The notes under the pieces: generated by a model
What the model was told of the DNA's origin: nothing
The model's input: only the letters and a program-made list of their open reading frames with translations
Database searches by the model: none
Assembly: GCF_002934265.1 (NCBI RefSeq)
Contig: NZ_PTIX01000009.1
Span: 248,001-312,000 of the forward strand
Length of the DNA stretch: 64,000 nt
Direction: 5' to 3'
Source: Actinokineospora auranticolor
GTDB taxonomy: Bacteria > Actinomycetota > Actinomycetes > Mycobacteriales > Pseudonocardiaceae
Shown: in pieces, positions 24,331 to 33,282 of the stretch
How the letters are laid out: each line of letters opens with the position of its first letter
How positions within the stretch are numbered: the stretch's first letter is position 1
Translations under genes and position numbers: made by a program

Positions 24331-25458
24331 GTCCTCCGGCCCACCGCGAACCACGGCCACCGGCACATCACCGCCATTGTCCGGGCCAGTGAGGAAGTAT
24401 TTCCACCTGGCACGCGCCACGGGCAACCGGGGAAGCCACACCAGCACACCGTTGAGCAGCGCCGCGACAGCCGTGGCGAGGTAGGCGCAGCCGAGACCGA
24501 GCGTCGTCGACCACGCCATGGTGACCCCCACCACCACCGTGCAGAGCGCGAAGACCACCAGTGCCGCGAGCGCCAGGTCGTCCCGACCGCGCCGAGTCGC
24601 GACCGACCATCCCACTGCGGATACCGCCACACCCACCAAAGCACCGTTCAGGGTCGCGTGCTGTCCCTGGATCAGCACATACGCCAAGATCGCCCCGCAG
24701 AAGCCGAAGATCGTGACCAACGGGCGCAACCGGTCGTCCCTCGCGACCAGGCCCGCCAGCCCACAGGCGAAGACCAGCACGGCCGCGCCCACCGGGGCGT
24801 CAGACCGCATCGGCAGGCCGATCGAGGCAACCACCGCCAGCAGCACCACCGCGAGAGTCGCCCAGTTCCGCCCGCCCGACCGGCTCTTCCACGCGATGAA
24901 CAGCAGTACCGCCGCGAATCGCAGGAGGAACCACCGGGACGCGCTGTCGTCGGTCCACACCGCGGACGCCGCGCATGACAGCCCGAGGAAGGACGTCGCG
25001 ACGAAGGTCAACCGTCGGGTCGCCCGGTCGACGCCCCGCGTGATCAGCCCGACGACCAAGAGGCCGCTGACCGCCGCGATGGCTCCACCCCGTTGCAGCG
25101 CGGGTGGCCACGACAACACCGAGAGGATCATGCCCGCGCCCGACATCACCGACGCCGCGTAGAACACGGTCCGGACTACCGGCGCTACCTGTCCGCGCCT
25201 GCGCACCGACACCGCCAAGGCCACGGCCAGGGTGATCGCGCCCAAGAGCAACACCCACCAACTGTCGGCGATGTCAGAGATCTTGTTGATGTACACACCA
25301 AGGCAGACCGCGTACAGCAACGACGCACCGGAAGCCAGGTACCTGGTCCACGTCGGCGACGGGTCTCGCGGCCACGCCCGCTCTGCCGTCGCGGATGTGC
25401 CCGACGGAGCCGGTGCAGCGGGTTCAGGGGGCGTCGGTGCGTCGTCGCTCACGTCCAT
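24319..25458 (-). CDS. Polytopic membrane protein of unknown function, C-terminus altered by insertion
   Basis: 379 aa with a Pro/Ala-rich cytoplasmic N-terminus (~40 residues) and about ten hydrophobic helices in close succession. I do not recognise the family; no transport motif is visible. The last codons QCH-stop are supplied by the inverted repeat of the inserted element. Without it the frame would continue from GGPED into DDTGQTDPAPGKEAQSSD and stop, so the native protein had a short acidic tail. The start is the ATG at 25458 without a clear RBS; a TTG precedes it. It is probably still functional since only the cytoplasmic tail changed. Confidence 0.75.
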   Translation of the reverse strand: MDVSDDAPTPPEPAAPAPSGTSATAERAWPRDPSPTWTRYLASGASLLYAVCLGVYINKISDIADSWWVLLLGAITLAVALAVSVRRRGQVAPVVRTVFYAASVMSGAGMILSVLSWPPALQRGGAIAAVSGLLVVGLITRGVDRATRRLTFVATSFLGLSCAASAVWTDDSASRWFLLRFAAVLLFIAWKSRSGGRNWATLAVVLLAVVASIGLPMRSDAPVGAAVLVFACGLAGLVARDDRLRPLVTIFGFCGAILAYVLIQGQHATLNGALVGVAVSAVGWSVATRRGRDDLALAALVVFALCTVVVGVTMAWSTTLGLGCAYLATAVAALLNGVLVWLPRLPVARARWKYFLTGPDNGGDVPVAVVRGGPEDQCH

Positions 25459-25556
25459 CAATGTCGCTGAACCCGATCACGGCGTTGCACGACCGACCCG
25501 ATGGGGTCACTGGATTCCGGTTCCGTTCGCGGTTCGACCGGTTCCACAGCCCATAC

Positions 25557-25874
25557 TCACGCCCCGGTCGGGCGCTCGCGGACCGGGCCGAAGATGTCCT
25601 CCGGGTCGATGTTCATGACGACTTCGCAGTCGCAGTAAGCGCCCTGGTCTTCGAGGCCGATCATCAGGCTTTCCAGATCCACCGCCCGTTCCTCTGCCCA
25701 CGCGATGGTGGCGTGGAGGGTGTGGTCGCAGCCGTGTTCGGCGACGGAAGCCTCGACGGAGGTGACCAAGGAATCGAGTTGGGCGAGGTCGAGAACCATG
25801 CGCTCGCGGGAGGCTTTGTGTTCGGCGCGGAGGTATTCGTCCTTGAGGCGCTTGCGTTCCTCGCGAGATGGCAT
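25557..25874 (-). CDS. DUF2695 family protein
   Basis: 105 aa. The N-terminus is charged and helical (MPSREERKRLKDEYLR); the C-terminal half has the DUF2695 hallmarks: CDHTLHATIAWAEE, LESLMIGLEDQGAYCDCEVVMNID, with conserved Cys and His suggesting metal binding. The ATG overlaps the stop of the VWA gene by one base, so it is the third gene of the AAA-VWA operon. Its role there is unknown. Confidence 0.8.
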   Translation of the reverse strand: MPSREERKRLKDEYLRAEHKASRERMVLDLAQLDSLVTSVEASVAEHGCDHTLHATIAWAEERAVDLESLMIGLEDQGAYCDCEVVMNIDPEDIFGPVRERPTGA

Positions 25875-27814
25875 CAGCGGGACCTGCGGTTGCTCAGGTA
25901 GTCGCTGACCACCGCCGCGCCCAAGCCGTCCAGGTCGGGGGCCACGACCCGGCCCGCGCCGCGGCGGGCCAGGAGGTCTACGAAGGCGGCGAGGCTTGGG
26001 TCGTCGCCCAGGCGGAAGACGGTGACCGAGGCGCCCAGTTTGGCCAGGGAGTCCACCTCGGCGAGGGTCTTCCGCAGGGTGGATTGGGTTGTCGGGTAGT
26101 GGAAGACGGCTTCGCCGTCGGGTTCCAGGTGGGCTGTGGGTTCGCCGTCGGTGACCACCAGGACCACGGGTTGGGCGTCGGGGTGGCGGCGCAGGTGGCG
26201 GCCTGCCAGGAGGAGGGCGTGGTGCAGGTTGGTTCCCTGTTCCCACACGCCTTCCATGGCCGTCAGTTCGCCGATGTCCACTGTGGACGCATGACGGCCG
26301 AAGGTGATGAGTTGCAGGGCGTCGGCGCGGAAGCGGGTGCGGATGAGGTGGTGCAGGGCCAGGGCGGTGCGCTTCATGGGGACCCAGCGGCCGTCTTGGA
26401 TCATGGACCAGGAGGTGTCCACGCAGAGGGCCACGGCGGCTCGGGCGCGTTCCTCGGTTTCGACCACCTCTACATCGGACACGTCGAAGTGGACGTTGTC
26501 GTTGGTGGACATGGTGCGCAGCAAGGCGTTGCGGACGGTTCGGGGGACGTCCCAGGGTTCGGTGTCGCCGAATTGCCAGGGGCGGGTGGAGCCGGTGAGT
26601 TCGCCCGCGGCGCCCGCGCGGGCGGTGTCGCGTTCGCCGCGGCGGGCGCGGATGGCGCCGATGACTTCGGAAAGCACGGTTTCGCCCAGGCGGCGCAGGG
26701 CTTTGGGGGAAAGGGTGAGGGTGCCGTCGGCAGAGCGTTCCAGCAGGCCCTGGGAGCGGAGTTCTCGTTCCAGCTCGGCCAGGCGGCGGGCGTCGACCGA
26801 CGATTCCTCGCCCAGTTGGCGGGTCAGGGCTTCGAGGTCGATGTCTTCCAGGCGGGCGCCGGGGTAGGACTGGGCGAGCTGTTCGGCCAAGGCGTCCAGT
26901 TCGGCGAGGTCGGCCATGGCTTGGGCGCCTTCGCCGAAGCCCAGGGGGTTGTCGCCGCGGAAGCGGGTCGAGGAGGTCCAGTCCTCGCCGGGGCGGAGGG
27001 CTCGGAGGTTGGCGTCCAAAGTGGATACCTGTTCGGCGAAGCGGGGGTCACCGAAGGCGTTGCCCATGAGTTCGGCCAGTTCGGCGCGTTGGGCGGCGCT
27101 CATGGAGTTCATCACGCGTTGGGCGGCGGCGGATCTGGCCGCCAGGGCGTCGACGAGTTCCTCCACGGTTTGGGGGTTCTCCGGGAAGAACTCGCCGTGG
27201 TCGCGCATGAAGGCGGCGAATTGGTCGTCGGTGTCGTCGCCGCGGAGGTGGGACAGGAGCAGGGCGTTGAGGTCCGCCATCATCTCGCGGATTCGCTCGG
27301 TCTCCTGCGGGCCCATCTCGCTGAGGGCCTGCTTCATGCCCTGGAAGCGGGATTCCATGAGTTCGGAGCCGAGCTTGTCGCGGATCCGCTGGTACGCCTC
27401 GCGTGCCTCGGACGAACGCCAGTCGTAGTCGGCGAGGTCGCGGACGGCGGCGGCGGTGCCCGGGGGTAGTGCGTCGAGCTGGGCCTCGCGGAAGCGGGCG
27501 TCGTCGGACGGGTCGGGGAACAGTTCCCGGCGCTCGGCGTCGAGGGCCCGGTCGAGCAGTTCGCGGACCTCGGTGAGGGTGCCGTCGAGGCGGTGGCGGC
27601 GCTGGATGCGGGAGCGGCGCTCCCACACCCGGCGGGTCAGTTCGTCCAGGCCCCGGGTGGTCCCCTCGCCGCGGCGGAGGAGTTCCTGGAGGGCGGCGCG
27701 CGGCGACGAGCCCTCCATGACGTCGCGGCCGATGGCCTCAAGAGCGCCCCGCAGGTCGACCGGGGGTGCGAGCGGGTCGGGTCCCTCGTGCCAGGGGCCG
27801 TACCGGTAGCTCAC
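25874..27814 (-). CDS. VWA-domain (CoxE-like) partner of AAA ATPase
   Basis: 646 aa. The N-terminal two thirds are helical and charged; the C-terminal ~200 residues form a von Willebrand A domain with the MIDAS motif VDTSWSM (~450), the conserved Thr in GTNLHHAL and the Asp in VVTDGEP. MoxR-type AAA proteins with VWA partners act as metal-insertion or assembly chaperones (cf. RavA/ViaA, CbbQ/CbbO). Start GTG overlaps the ATPase gene stop (GTGA). Confidence 0.85.
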   Translation of the reverse strand: MSYRYGPWHEGPDPLAPPVDLRGALEAIGRDVMEGSSPRAALQELLRRGEGTTRGLDELTRRVWERRSRIQRRHRLDGTLTEVRELLDRALDAERRELFPDPSDDARFREAQLDALPPGTAAAVRDLADYDWRSSEAREAYQRIRDKLGSELMESRFQGMKQALSEMGPQETERIREMMADLNALLLSHLRGDDTDDQFAAFMRDHGEFFPENPQTVEELVDALAARSAAAQRVMNSMSAAQRAELAELMGNAFGDPRFAEQVSTLDANLRALRPGEDWTSSTRFRGDNPLGFGEGAQAMADLAELDALAEQLAQSYPGARLEDIDLEALTRQLGEESSVDARRLAELERELRSQGLLERSADGTLTLSPKALRRLGETVLSEVIGAIRARRGERDTARAGAAGELTGSTRPWQFGDTEPWDVPRTVRNALLRTMSTNDNVHFDVSDVEVVETEERARAAVALCVDTSWSMIQDGRWVPMKRTALALHHLIRTRFRADALQLITFGRHASTVDIGELTAMEGVWEQGTNLHHALLLAGRHLRRHPDAQPVVLVVTDGEPTAHLEPDGEAVFHYPTTQSTLRKTLAEVDSLAKLGASVTVFRLGDDPSLAAFVDLLARRGAGRVVAPDLDGLGAAVVSDYLSNRRSR

Positions 27815-29205
27815 GGTCCGTACACCGCCTCCCCGTCGGAGGAATCCTTGGCCAGCTTGCGGGTGAGGTACAGGTATTCCAGGGCCAGCTCGACGGCCGC
27901 CGCGATGCGGCCCGGGGCGTCGGTGGCCTTGACGTCGAGGCGGGCCGCGACCTCGTGCAGGACCGGCAGCTCCGGCAGGGCGGCGAGCAGTTCCGAGCCG
28001 GGCACGCGCTCGCCGGTGGCCACGAGGTGGCCGTCGACCACGGCGTCGACCAGCGGACCGAGGTCCAGACCGGCGAACCGGTCGCGGGCGGTCTCGGCGA
28101 CGGCACGGCGCAGCAGGTGGTTGAGGTGTTCGGTCTCGCGGCCTTCCTCGCCCGACTCGAACTCCAGCTTGCCGCGCAGCACGGCGGGCACGGCGTCGAG
28201 GTCGATCGGCCGGGCCACGGCGGGCTCCTCGCCGATCAGCGCGGAGCGGCGCAGGGCGGCGGCCCCGACGGTCTCGGCGGCGGCGACGGCGAACCGGGCC
28301 GAGACGCCCGAGCGCTGGTCGATGGCGGTGGAGTCGCGCAGGTTGCGGACGAACCGGGCCAGGACCTCCAGCAGCGCGTCGCTCACCTCGGCGACCAGTT
28401 CCGACTCCTGCCGGACGACCTCGACCTCGGCGCCGACGCTGCGCGGGTAGTGGGTGCGGACCTCGGCGCCGAACCGGTCCTTGAGCGGGGTGATGATCCG
28501 ACCGCGGTTGGTGTAGTCCTCGGGGTTCGCCGTGGCGACGAGGAGGACGTCGAGCGGCAACCGGAGGGTGTAGCCGCGCACCTGGATGTCGCGCTCCTCC
28601 ATGACGTTCAACAGTGCGACCTGGATCCGCTCGGCGAGGTCCGGCAGCTCGTTGATCGCCACGATGCCCCGGTGCGCGCGGGGGACGAGTCCGAAGTGGA
28701 TGGTCTCGGGGTCGCCGAGCGCGCGGCCCTCGGCCACCCGGACGGGGTCGACGTCGCCCACGAGGTCACCGACGGAGGTGTCGGGGGTGGCGAGCTTCTC
28801 GGTGTACCGCTCGGACCGGTGCCGCCAGCCGACCGGCAGCTCGTCCCCCAGCTCGGCGGCCAGCCGGATCGACCGCGGGGTGATCGGCTCGAAGGGGTGT
28901 TCGCCCAGCTCGGAGCCCTCGATCACCGGCGTCCACTCGTCGAGCAGCCCGGCCAGGGTGCGCAGGAGGCGCGTCTTGCCCTGCCCCCGCTCCCCCAGCA
29001 GCACGAAGTCATGTCCAGCCAGCAAGGCCCGCTCGAGCTGGGGGAGGACGGTCTGGCCGAACCCGACGATCCCGGGCCACGGGTCCCGCCCGGCCCGCAG
29101 CGCGGCCAGGAGGTTGTCCCGGATCTCGGCCTTCACACCTTTGGGGGCATGCCCCTGCGCGCGCAGTTCACCGACAGTACGAGCGCGCGTGTTCACAACG
29201 GTCAC
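27811..29205 (-). CDS. MoxR/RavA-like AAA+ ATPase
   Basis: 464 aa AAA+ ATPase. Walker A is LLGERGQGKTRLL (~70); the Walker B region reads RGIVAINELPDL, with Asn in place of the usual Asp, followed by LLNVMEERDIQVRGY and the sensor-1 Asn in LLVATANPED. The arginine finger is in PLKDRFGAEVRTHYP. It is the first gene of the operon with the VWA and DUF2695 proteins. The promoter must lie in the 284-bp divergent spacer with the XRE regulator, which also holds the second copy of the dispersed repeat. Confidence 0.88.
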   Translation of the reverse strand: MTVVNTRARTVGELRAQGHAPKGVKAEIRDNLLAALRAGRDPWPGIVGFGQTVLPQLERALLAGHDFVLLGERGQGKTRLLRTLAGLLDEWTPVIEGSELGEHPFEPITPRSIRLAAELGDELPVGWRHRSERYTEKLATPDTSVGDLVGDVDPVRVAEGRALGDPETIHFGLVPRAHRGIVAINELPDLAERIQVALLNVMEERDIQVRGYTLRLPLDVLLVATANPEDYTNRGRIITPLKDRFGAEVRTHYPRSVGAEVEVVRQESELVAEVSDALLEVLARFVRNLRDSTAIDQRSGVSARFAVAAAETVGAAALRRSALIGEEPAVARPIDLDAVPAVLRGKLEFESGEEGRETEHLNHLLRRAVAETARDRFAGLDLGPLVDAVVDGHLVATGERVPGSELLAALPELPVLHEVAARLDVKATDAPGRIAAAVELALEYLYLTRKLAKDSSDGEAVYGP

Positions 29206-29281
29206 GACCCGACGTTACGCAGGATCGGTCGCCAGGTCGACGTGGAGCCCACTCCAACCCGACACTTCCGCGAGATCGCGA

Positions 29282-29443
29282 GTTGTCCACAGCCAAGATC
29301 ATCGCCGCCGGTTTCTGTCACCCCTCCCCCCTAGAATTGATTCCGGGGGGCCGGAGGCTACGTTGATCATGTTCGCAACCACCGGTTGCACGTTGCACCG
29401 GCTGCAAATCGCCCCCTGACCTGCGCCGATGGGGTGGACTTGC
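29282..29443 (-). repeat. Dispersed intergenic repeat, copy B
   Basis: Inverse-orientation counterpart of 7367-7550, with the same ordered blocks from GCAAGTCCACCCCATCG (minus strand, near 29443) to GATGATCTTGGCTGTGGACAAC (given in part; near 29282). It sits between the divergent AAA and XRE genes. Confidence 0.7.
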
Positions 29444-29489
29444 CGCGCCGCTCTCGGGATTCGCCCCCGGTTCGCCCTAGCGTGACGCC

Positions 29490-30386
29490 ATGGGCAAGAG
29501 CTACTCATCAGCCGCGTACCGAGAACTGGGCGGACTCCTCCGCGAAGCCCGCAAACGAGCGGGCCTCTCCTCCACCGAACTGTCATACCGCCTGGACTGG
29601 CTGGTGTCGTACCTCTCCCGAGTGGAGAGCGGCAACCGACCGGTGAGCACCCCGGATGTCATCCACTACTTGGTGCAGTGCGGGCTGAAGGTCAAGGAGA
29701 TGCGCCCGTACGTGGAACTCAGCAAGATGGCCGAACGCAGGCAGGGCTACTACCTGTCGGACGCGAAGATCAACGGTCCCCTGCAATCCCTGATCTTCCA
29801 CGAGTCCCTGGCGAGGTCCTCGATCATCTACGAGCAGCAGGTGGTCAATGGGCTGTTGCAGACACCGGACTACGCCCGCTCGATCATCGGCGCGGGGGCG
29901 GGTGTCACCGAGGAGGAGGTTGTCGGCGCCGTCCACACGCGGCTGGACAGGCGCCGCATCCTGACCACGCCCAACGCCGGTCGGTTCGCCTTCTACATCC
30001 ACGAGCAAGCGCTGCGGCTCCGGATCGGCACAGACAAGATCATGCACGAGCAGCTACTTCACCTCGTGCTCGTCGCTGCGGCGGACAACATCACGGTGCA
30101 GATCGTGCCGAGCGACGCCGGGGAACGATCCGTGCTAGGCGGCGCGTTCAACGTGATGACGTTCGAGAACCACAATCCCATGGTGTACCTCGACAACTAC
30201 CACGGCGGCGGTCTCATCCTCGAAGACCCCGACTACGTGCGCAACTACCGCGACCTGGTGCCCAAGCTCGCAGAGGTCGCGCTGGATAAGGGACAATCTC
30301 GGGAGTTCATGGCCAACTTGGCCGATGAGTACGACCGAGGGAGTCACCACGTTGTCGGAGATGTCGTGGCGAAAGAGCAGCTTTAG
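29490..30386 (+). CDS. XRE-family regulator with DUF5753 domain
   Basis: 298 aa. HTH_31-type helix-turn-helix at ~12-65 (LGGLLREARKRAGLSSTELS, WLVSYLSRVESGNRPVS) followed by the DUF5753 region (IIYEQQVVNGLLQTPDYAR, RRRILTTPNAGRFAFYIHEQAL, ITVQIVPSDAGE, VVYLDN-type segment as MVYLDNYHGG). Such proteins occur in pairs with a DUF397 protein in actinomycetes and affect development or antibiotic production (WhiJ-like families). Start ATG at 29490. The DUF397 gene overlaps its 3' end. Confidence 0.92.
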   Translation: MGKSYSSAAYRELGGLLREARKRAGLSSTELSYRLDWLVSYLSRVESGNRPVSTPDVIHYLVQCGLKVKEMRPYVELSKMAERRQGYYLSDAKINGPLQSLIFHESLARSSIIYEQQVVNGLLQTPDYARSIIGAGAGVTEEEVVGAVHTRLDRRRILTTPNAGRFAFYIHEQALRLRIGTDKIMHEQLLHLVLVAAADNITVQIVPSDAGERSVLGGAFNVMTFENHNPMVYLDNYHGGGLILEDPDYVRNYRDLVPKLAEVALDKGQSREFMANLADEYDRGSHHVVGDVVAKEQL

Positions 30387-30588
30387 CGGGGAACAGGGAT
30401 CGGCCTGCGTCGAGGTCGCCTGGCGCAAGAGCAGCTACAGCGGACAAGAGGGAACCTCGTGCGTTGAGGTCGCCTGGACCGGCCAGCCGTCGATTGAAGG
30501 TGTCCTGATCCGGGACTCCAAGAACTCCACCGGCCCCACCCTCGCCATCCCCACCCGCGCCTGGCACACCCTCCTCGCCACTCGCTAG
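30325..30588 (+). CDS. DUF397 protein with duplicated core
   Basis: 87 aa. The DUF397 core is present twice in tandem: WRKSSFSGEQGSACVEVA and WRKSSYSGQEGTSCVEVA, encoded by two consecutive 54-nt units (30367-30420 and 30421-30474). The usual C-terminal part VLIRDSKN...W follows once. The ATG at 30325 overlaps the XRE gene by 62 bp; an ATG at 30361 directly before the first core is an alternative. It is presumably the small partner of the XRE regulator. Confidence 0.88.
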   Translation: MSTTEGVTTLSEMSWRKSSFSGEQGSACVEVAWRKSSYSGQEGTSCVEVAWTGQPSIEGVLIRDSKNSTGPTLAIPTRAWHTLLATR

Positions 30589-30610
30589 GGACCACCGGCG
30601 CGGCGGCGTC

Positions 30611-31087
30611 CTACGTCCGCTGCGCCGGTCCCAGCTCCTCCTCCAGGATCTCCCGGAAGCGGTCGATGTCCTCGACCGACGCGAACGCGCGTCCCGGCAC
30701 CGGGTGGAACGATCCCCCGCCCGTCCGCAGCACGAAGCTGCGTTCCGTCTCCACCCAGCCCGTCAACTCCCCCAGCACCACATCGCTGCACGCCGTCCCG
30801 TCGGCCGCCATCATCCGCACGGCCCCCGACGACACCTCCGCCGTCACCTCGCGCCCCGCGATCGGGTCCCGCCGGAACGACCGGCGCACCGCCACCGTCG
30901 GCAACGACCCGATCACCACCGCGCACACGAGTCCGAACACCCCGGGCCACACCTGCCCCACGACCACCAGCACGACCGAGAACACCCCGAACGCCCCCGC
31001 GAACCACGGGACCCACCTCGCGAACGGCAGGGTGGCCCGGATGCCGTCGGACCAATCCCCCGGTTCGGGTGTCCAGCGCAGTCGCAT
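30611..31087 (-). CDS. YcxB-like membrane protein
   Basis: 158 aa. Two adjacent transmembrane helices near residues 25-70 (WFAGAFGVFSVVLVVVGQVW, GVFGLVCAVVIGSLP) followed by a cytoplasmic PH-like/YcxB domain (VTAEVSSGAVRMMAADG, GELTGWVETERSFVLR, ending in FREILEEELG). Function is unknown. ATG at 31087 chosen; an ATG at 31099 adds four residues. It is divergent from the next gene. Confidence 0.75.
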   Translation of the reverse strand: MRLRWTPEPGDWSDGIRATLPFARWVPWFAGAFGVFSVVLVVVGQVWPGVFGLVCAVVIGSLPTVAVRRSFRRDPIAGREVTAEVSSGAVRMMAADGTACSDVVLGELTGWVETERSFVLRTGGGSFHPVPGRAFASVEDIDRFREILEEELGPAQRT

Positions 31088-31148
31088 GGTGGCGAGCATA
31101 GGGAGCTGATCTCCACGGTCGGGAACGGGTCGCGTAGGCTCGATTCCC

Positions 31149-31943
31149 GTGTCGACTCCAAGTGCCACCTTCGCGGTGTGGGTTTCGGCCTGGCTGAACG
31201 GCTCCGCCGCCGCCGACGACGTCTTGGACGCCCTGAGCCACTGGTCTCAGGCGCACGACGTGGTCGCCGTCGACGAGTCCACCGCGGACACCCTCGACGT
31301 CCCGCCGCGCGGTCGCGCGGGCGGCCAGGTCGCCGCCCTGCTCGCCACCGTGCGCCGCGTGGGAGCCACCGGTGGGCGGATGGTTCTGCCGGTGCCAGGT
31401 GATGTGCGCGGCCTCGGCGGCCGCAGCGAGTTCGCGGGCGTCGCGCTGCACGCCGGTGAGGCCCTCGTGCTGCACGGTGCCCCGTACGGCCTGGTCCCCG
31501 AGCCGATCGCGGACGGCGTGCTGCGCTGGACCGCCTTCGACATCGGCGCCGCGCCCGCCGCCGAGCACCTGCCGCTCGGCGAGGCCGAGCACGAGCTGAC
31601 CGGGGCCATGCGGGTCGCGGCCGGGGTGCTCACCGAGCTGGGCGTGGCCAAGCACCGGGCGGGGGTGCGGGAGGAGATCACCGCGCGGATCGCGCACCGG
31701 TCGGCCGCGCCGTGGCCGGAGGGGACGCCGCCGCGCGCGCTGCGGGTGTTGCAGCGGTCCAACGAGGTGTCGGCGATCTTGGAGCTGGCGTCGGAGGACG
31801 CGCCCGGTAACGCTCTGTCGTCGTCTTCGGCGCGCAGGCGGGCGGAGGCACTGCGGCCGCTGTTCGACGCGGTGCGGATGGCGCGGCTGGCGGCGGTGGA
31901 CGAGGCGGTGCGCGTCTTCTCGGACCACGCCGAGCAGCTGTAG
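31149..31943 (+). CDS. Conserved actinobacterial hypothetical protein
   Basis: 264 aa, soluble and Ala-rich, with GTG start. Motifs such as LSHWSQAHDVVAVDE, LLATVRRVGATGGRMVLPVPGD and LVLHGAPYGLVPE suggest a compact mixed fold, then a long helical C-terminus. I cannot assign a family with confidence. The divergent partner is the YcxB-like gene 61 bp away. Confidence 0.7.
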   Translation: MSTPSATFAVWVSAWLNGSAAADDVLDALSHWSQAHDVVAVDESTADTLDVPPRGRAGGQVAALLATVRRVGATGGRMVLPVPGDVRGLGGRSEFAGVALHAGEALVLHGAPYGLVPEPIADGVLRWTAFDIGAAPAAEHLPLGEAEHELTGAMRVAAGVLTELGVAKHRAGVREEITARIAHRSAAPWPEGTPPRALRVLQRSNEVSAILELASEDAPGNALSSSSARRRAEALRPLFDAVRMARLAAVDEAVRVFSDHAEQL

Positions 31944-32376
31944 CCCGCTGGACCATTCCCGGACATTCGTCACCATTCACAAAGACATTCACTCACATTC
32001 ACCATACGATTCGCGCGGATGGCCCCGGACCCCTCACGGTCCGGGGTCGTTTCCATCCTCAACCATTCCGATGCACGTGCAGCGAATGGTTGTTGACGAA
32101 TTGCGCGACGTCGATCGACCATGTCGACGGTTGGCGAAAACCGCGTGGTAGCGGGAGGTTCGCCGAGGCCGGGGCGGGAACCGGACAATCGGCGAACCCA
32201 TCTTGCGATCGGGTCCCCGGGTGCGCCAGCATGACCGTGATTTCGGGTTAGAGCTGCGAAAACATCCACATCGGGCACGACATAACCCGATGCTATGGGT
32301 CTTTGGGATGAGCGGCCGGGCGAGAACTCCCCGATAGTGATCGCACTGGACCAACCGTTGTTACCGGAGTCACACC
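31944..32376. other. Intergenic region with CATTC repeats and a terminator
   Basis: 433 bp without a gene. 31950-32005 holds a run of CATTC(A) motifs (ACATTCG, CCATTCAC, ACATTCAC, ACATTCAC). CCCCGGACC / GGTCCGGGG at 32023-32046, nested in GGATGG/CCATCC, is a good terminator for the upstream gene. The distal part is the promoter region for 32377. Confidence 0.5.
32023..32046 (+). terminator. Terminator after the 264-aa hypothetical gene
   Basis: 9-bp stem CCCCGGACC / GGTCCGGGG with a 6-nt loop, followed shortly by TTT. Confidence 0.6.
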
Positions 32377-32949
32377 ATGACCGCACAACTCGTCGACCCC
32401 AAGCAGGCCGCCCGGCCGCTTGCCCTGGACACCAACCACCTCGGTGCCCTGCAGATGGTCGCGCGCGGTGAGGTCGGGGCGTACGGCGCGGGGGCGGCTC
32501 TGCGGCACCGCACGGACGACCTGGGCGTGCTGATGGTGAGCGCGCTGTTCACCCTGCGCCGCGACGGCTTCATCGGCTTCGGCGACGCCGTCGCCGACCC
32601 GCACGACGGCTGGCTGCGCGCGGGCCTGACGTCGGCCGGTGAGCGGCTGCTCGACATCTGGCTGCGCCGCGGCAGGCGGTCGCCGGACGAGGCCGCCCGC
32701 AGCCGCGACTGGTTCGTGCTCCTGCGCTGCGCCCAGCGCGGCGACCTGGGCATGACCGAGGCCAACCAGGTGGTGGACCGCGGGATGCCCGTGGAGAGCC
32801 GGCTGGCGTCGCGCCTGCGTGAGCTGGTGTCGGCGGGCCACCTGATCGTGGGCGCCGCCCGGCTGCGCGACTGCCGGATGGTGACGTTGAGCGAGACCGG
32901 CAGGCAACTGCACACCCGACTGGACCTAGCCCAGACGGCCCACGGATGA
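32377..32949 (+). CDS. Hypothetical protein with winged-helix-like segments
   Basis: 190 aa. Two similar stretches, LQMVARGEVGAYGAGAALRHR with LRRDGFIGF, and LVSAGHLIVGAARLRDCRMV with LSETGRQL, look like winged helices in which T-x-x-G-xx-L ends the wing. No family recognised. RBS CGGAG at 7 nt. It overlaps the next gene by 4 nt (ATGA) and lies just upstream of CRISPR array 1. Confidence 0.6.
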   Translation: MTAQLVDPKQAARPLALDTNHLGALQMVARGEVGAYGAGAALRHRTDDLGVLMVSALFTLRRDGFIGFGDAVADPHDGWLRAGLTSAGERLLDIWLRRGRRSPDEAARSRDWFVLLRCAQRGDLGMTEANQVVDRGMPVESRLASRLRELVSAGHLIVGAARLRDCRMVTLSETGRQLHTRLDLAQTAHG

Positions 32950-33194
32950 AACCGACCAGGGACCCACGCGGCGAGGTGTGCTGGGGAACCAGCGCCACCT
33001 ACGGCGGACGGGCACACGTGGTCCTCATGAGCCGCGCTGCCGGCCTGTGCGGACTGCCGGTGGACACGCGGCACCGCGACCGCCCACCGGCGCGAACCGT
33101 GTGCCCGGAGTGCGCGATCGCCTACGTGGCCGCGGTGTTCCCGACCGGGGCGACAGCGCCAGACCTCCGGCACGAGGTCCGGCTGCGCGCCTGA
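32946..33194 (+). CDS. Small hypothetical protein with a possible zinc ribbon
   Basis: 82 aa. Cys residues appear as VCWGT, LCGLP and a TVCPECAIAYV pair, with nearby His, suggesting a metal-binding knuckle. A similar architecture is common in short actinobacterial proteins of unknown role. Start overlaps the stop of the 190-aa gene, so they form an operon. It ends about 90 bp before the distal end of the CRISPR array. Confidence 0.55.
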   Translation: MKPTRDPRGEVCWGTSATYGGRAHVVLMSRAAGLCGLPVDTRHRDRPPARTVCPECAIAYVAAVFPTGATAPDLRHEVRLRA

Positions 33195-33282
33195 TACGGG
33201 TGGCGGAGTCGGGGGTTCCCCTGCACCCCCGACTCCGCCCCCTCCCTTCGGCTGAGGTGCCCCCAGCCCGTCCACCACACTT

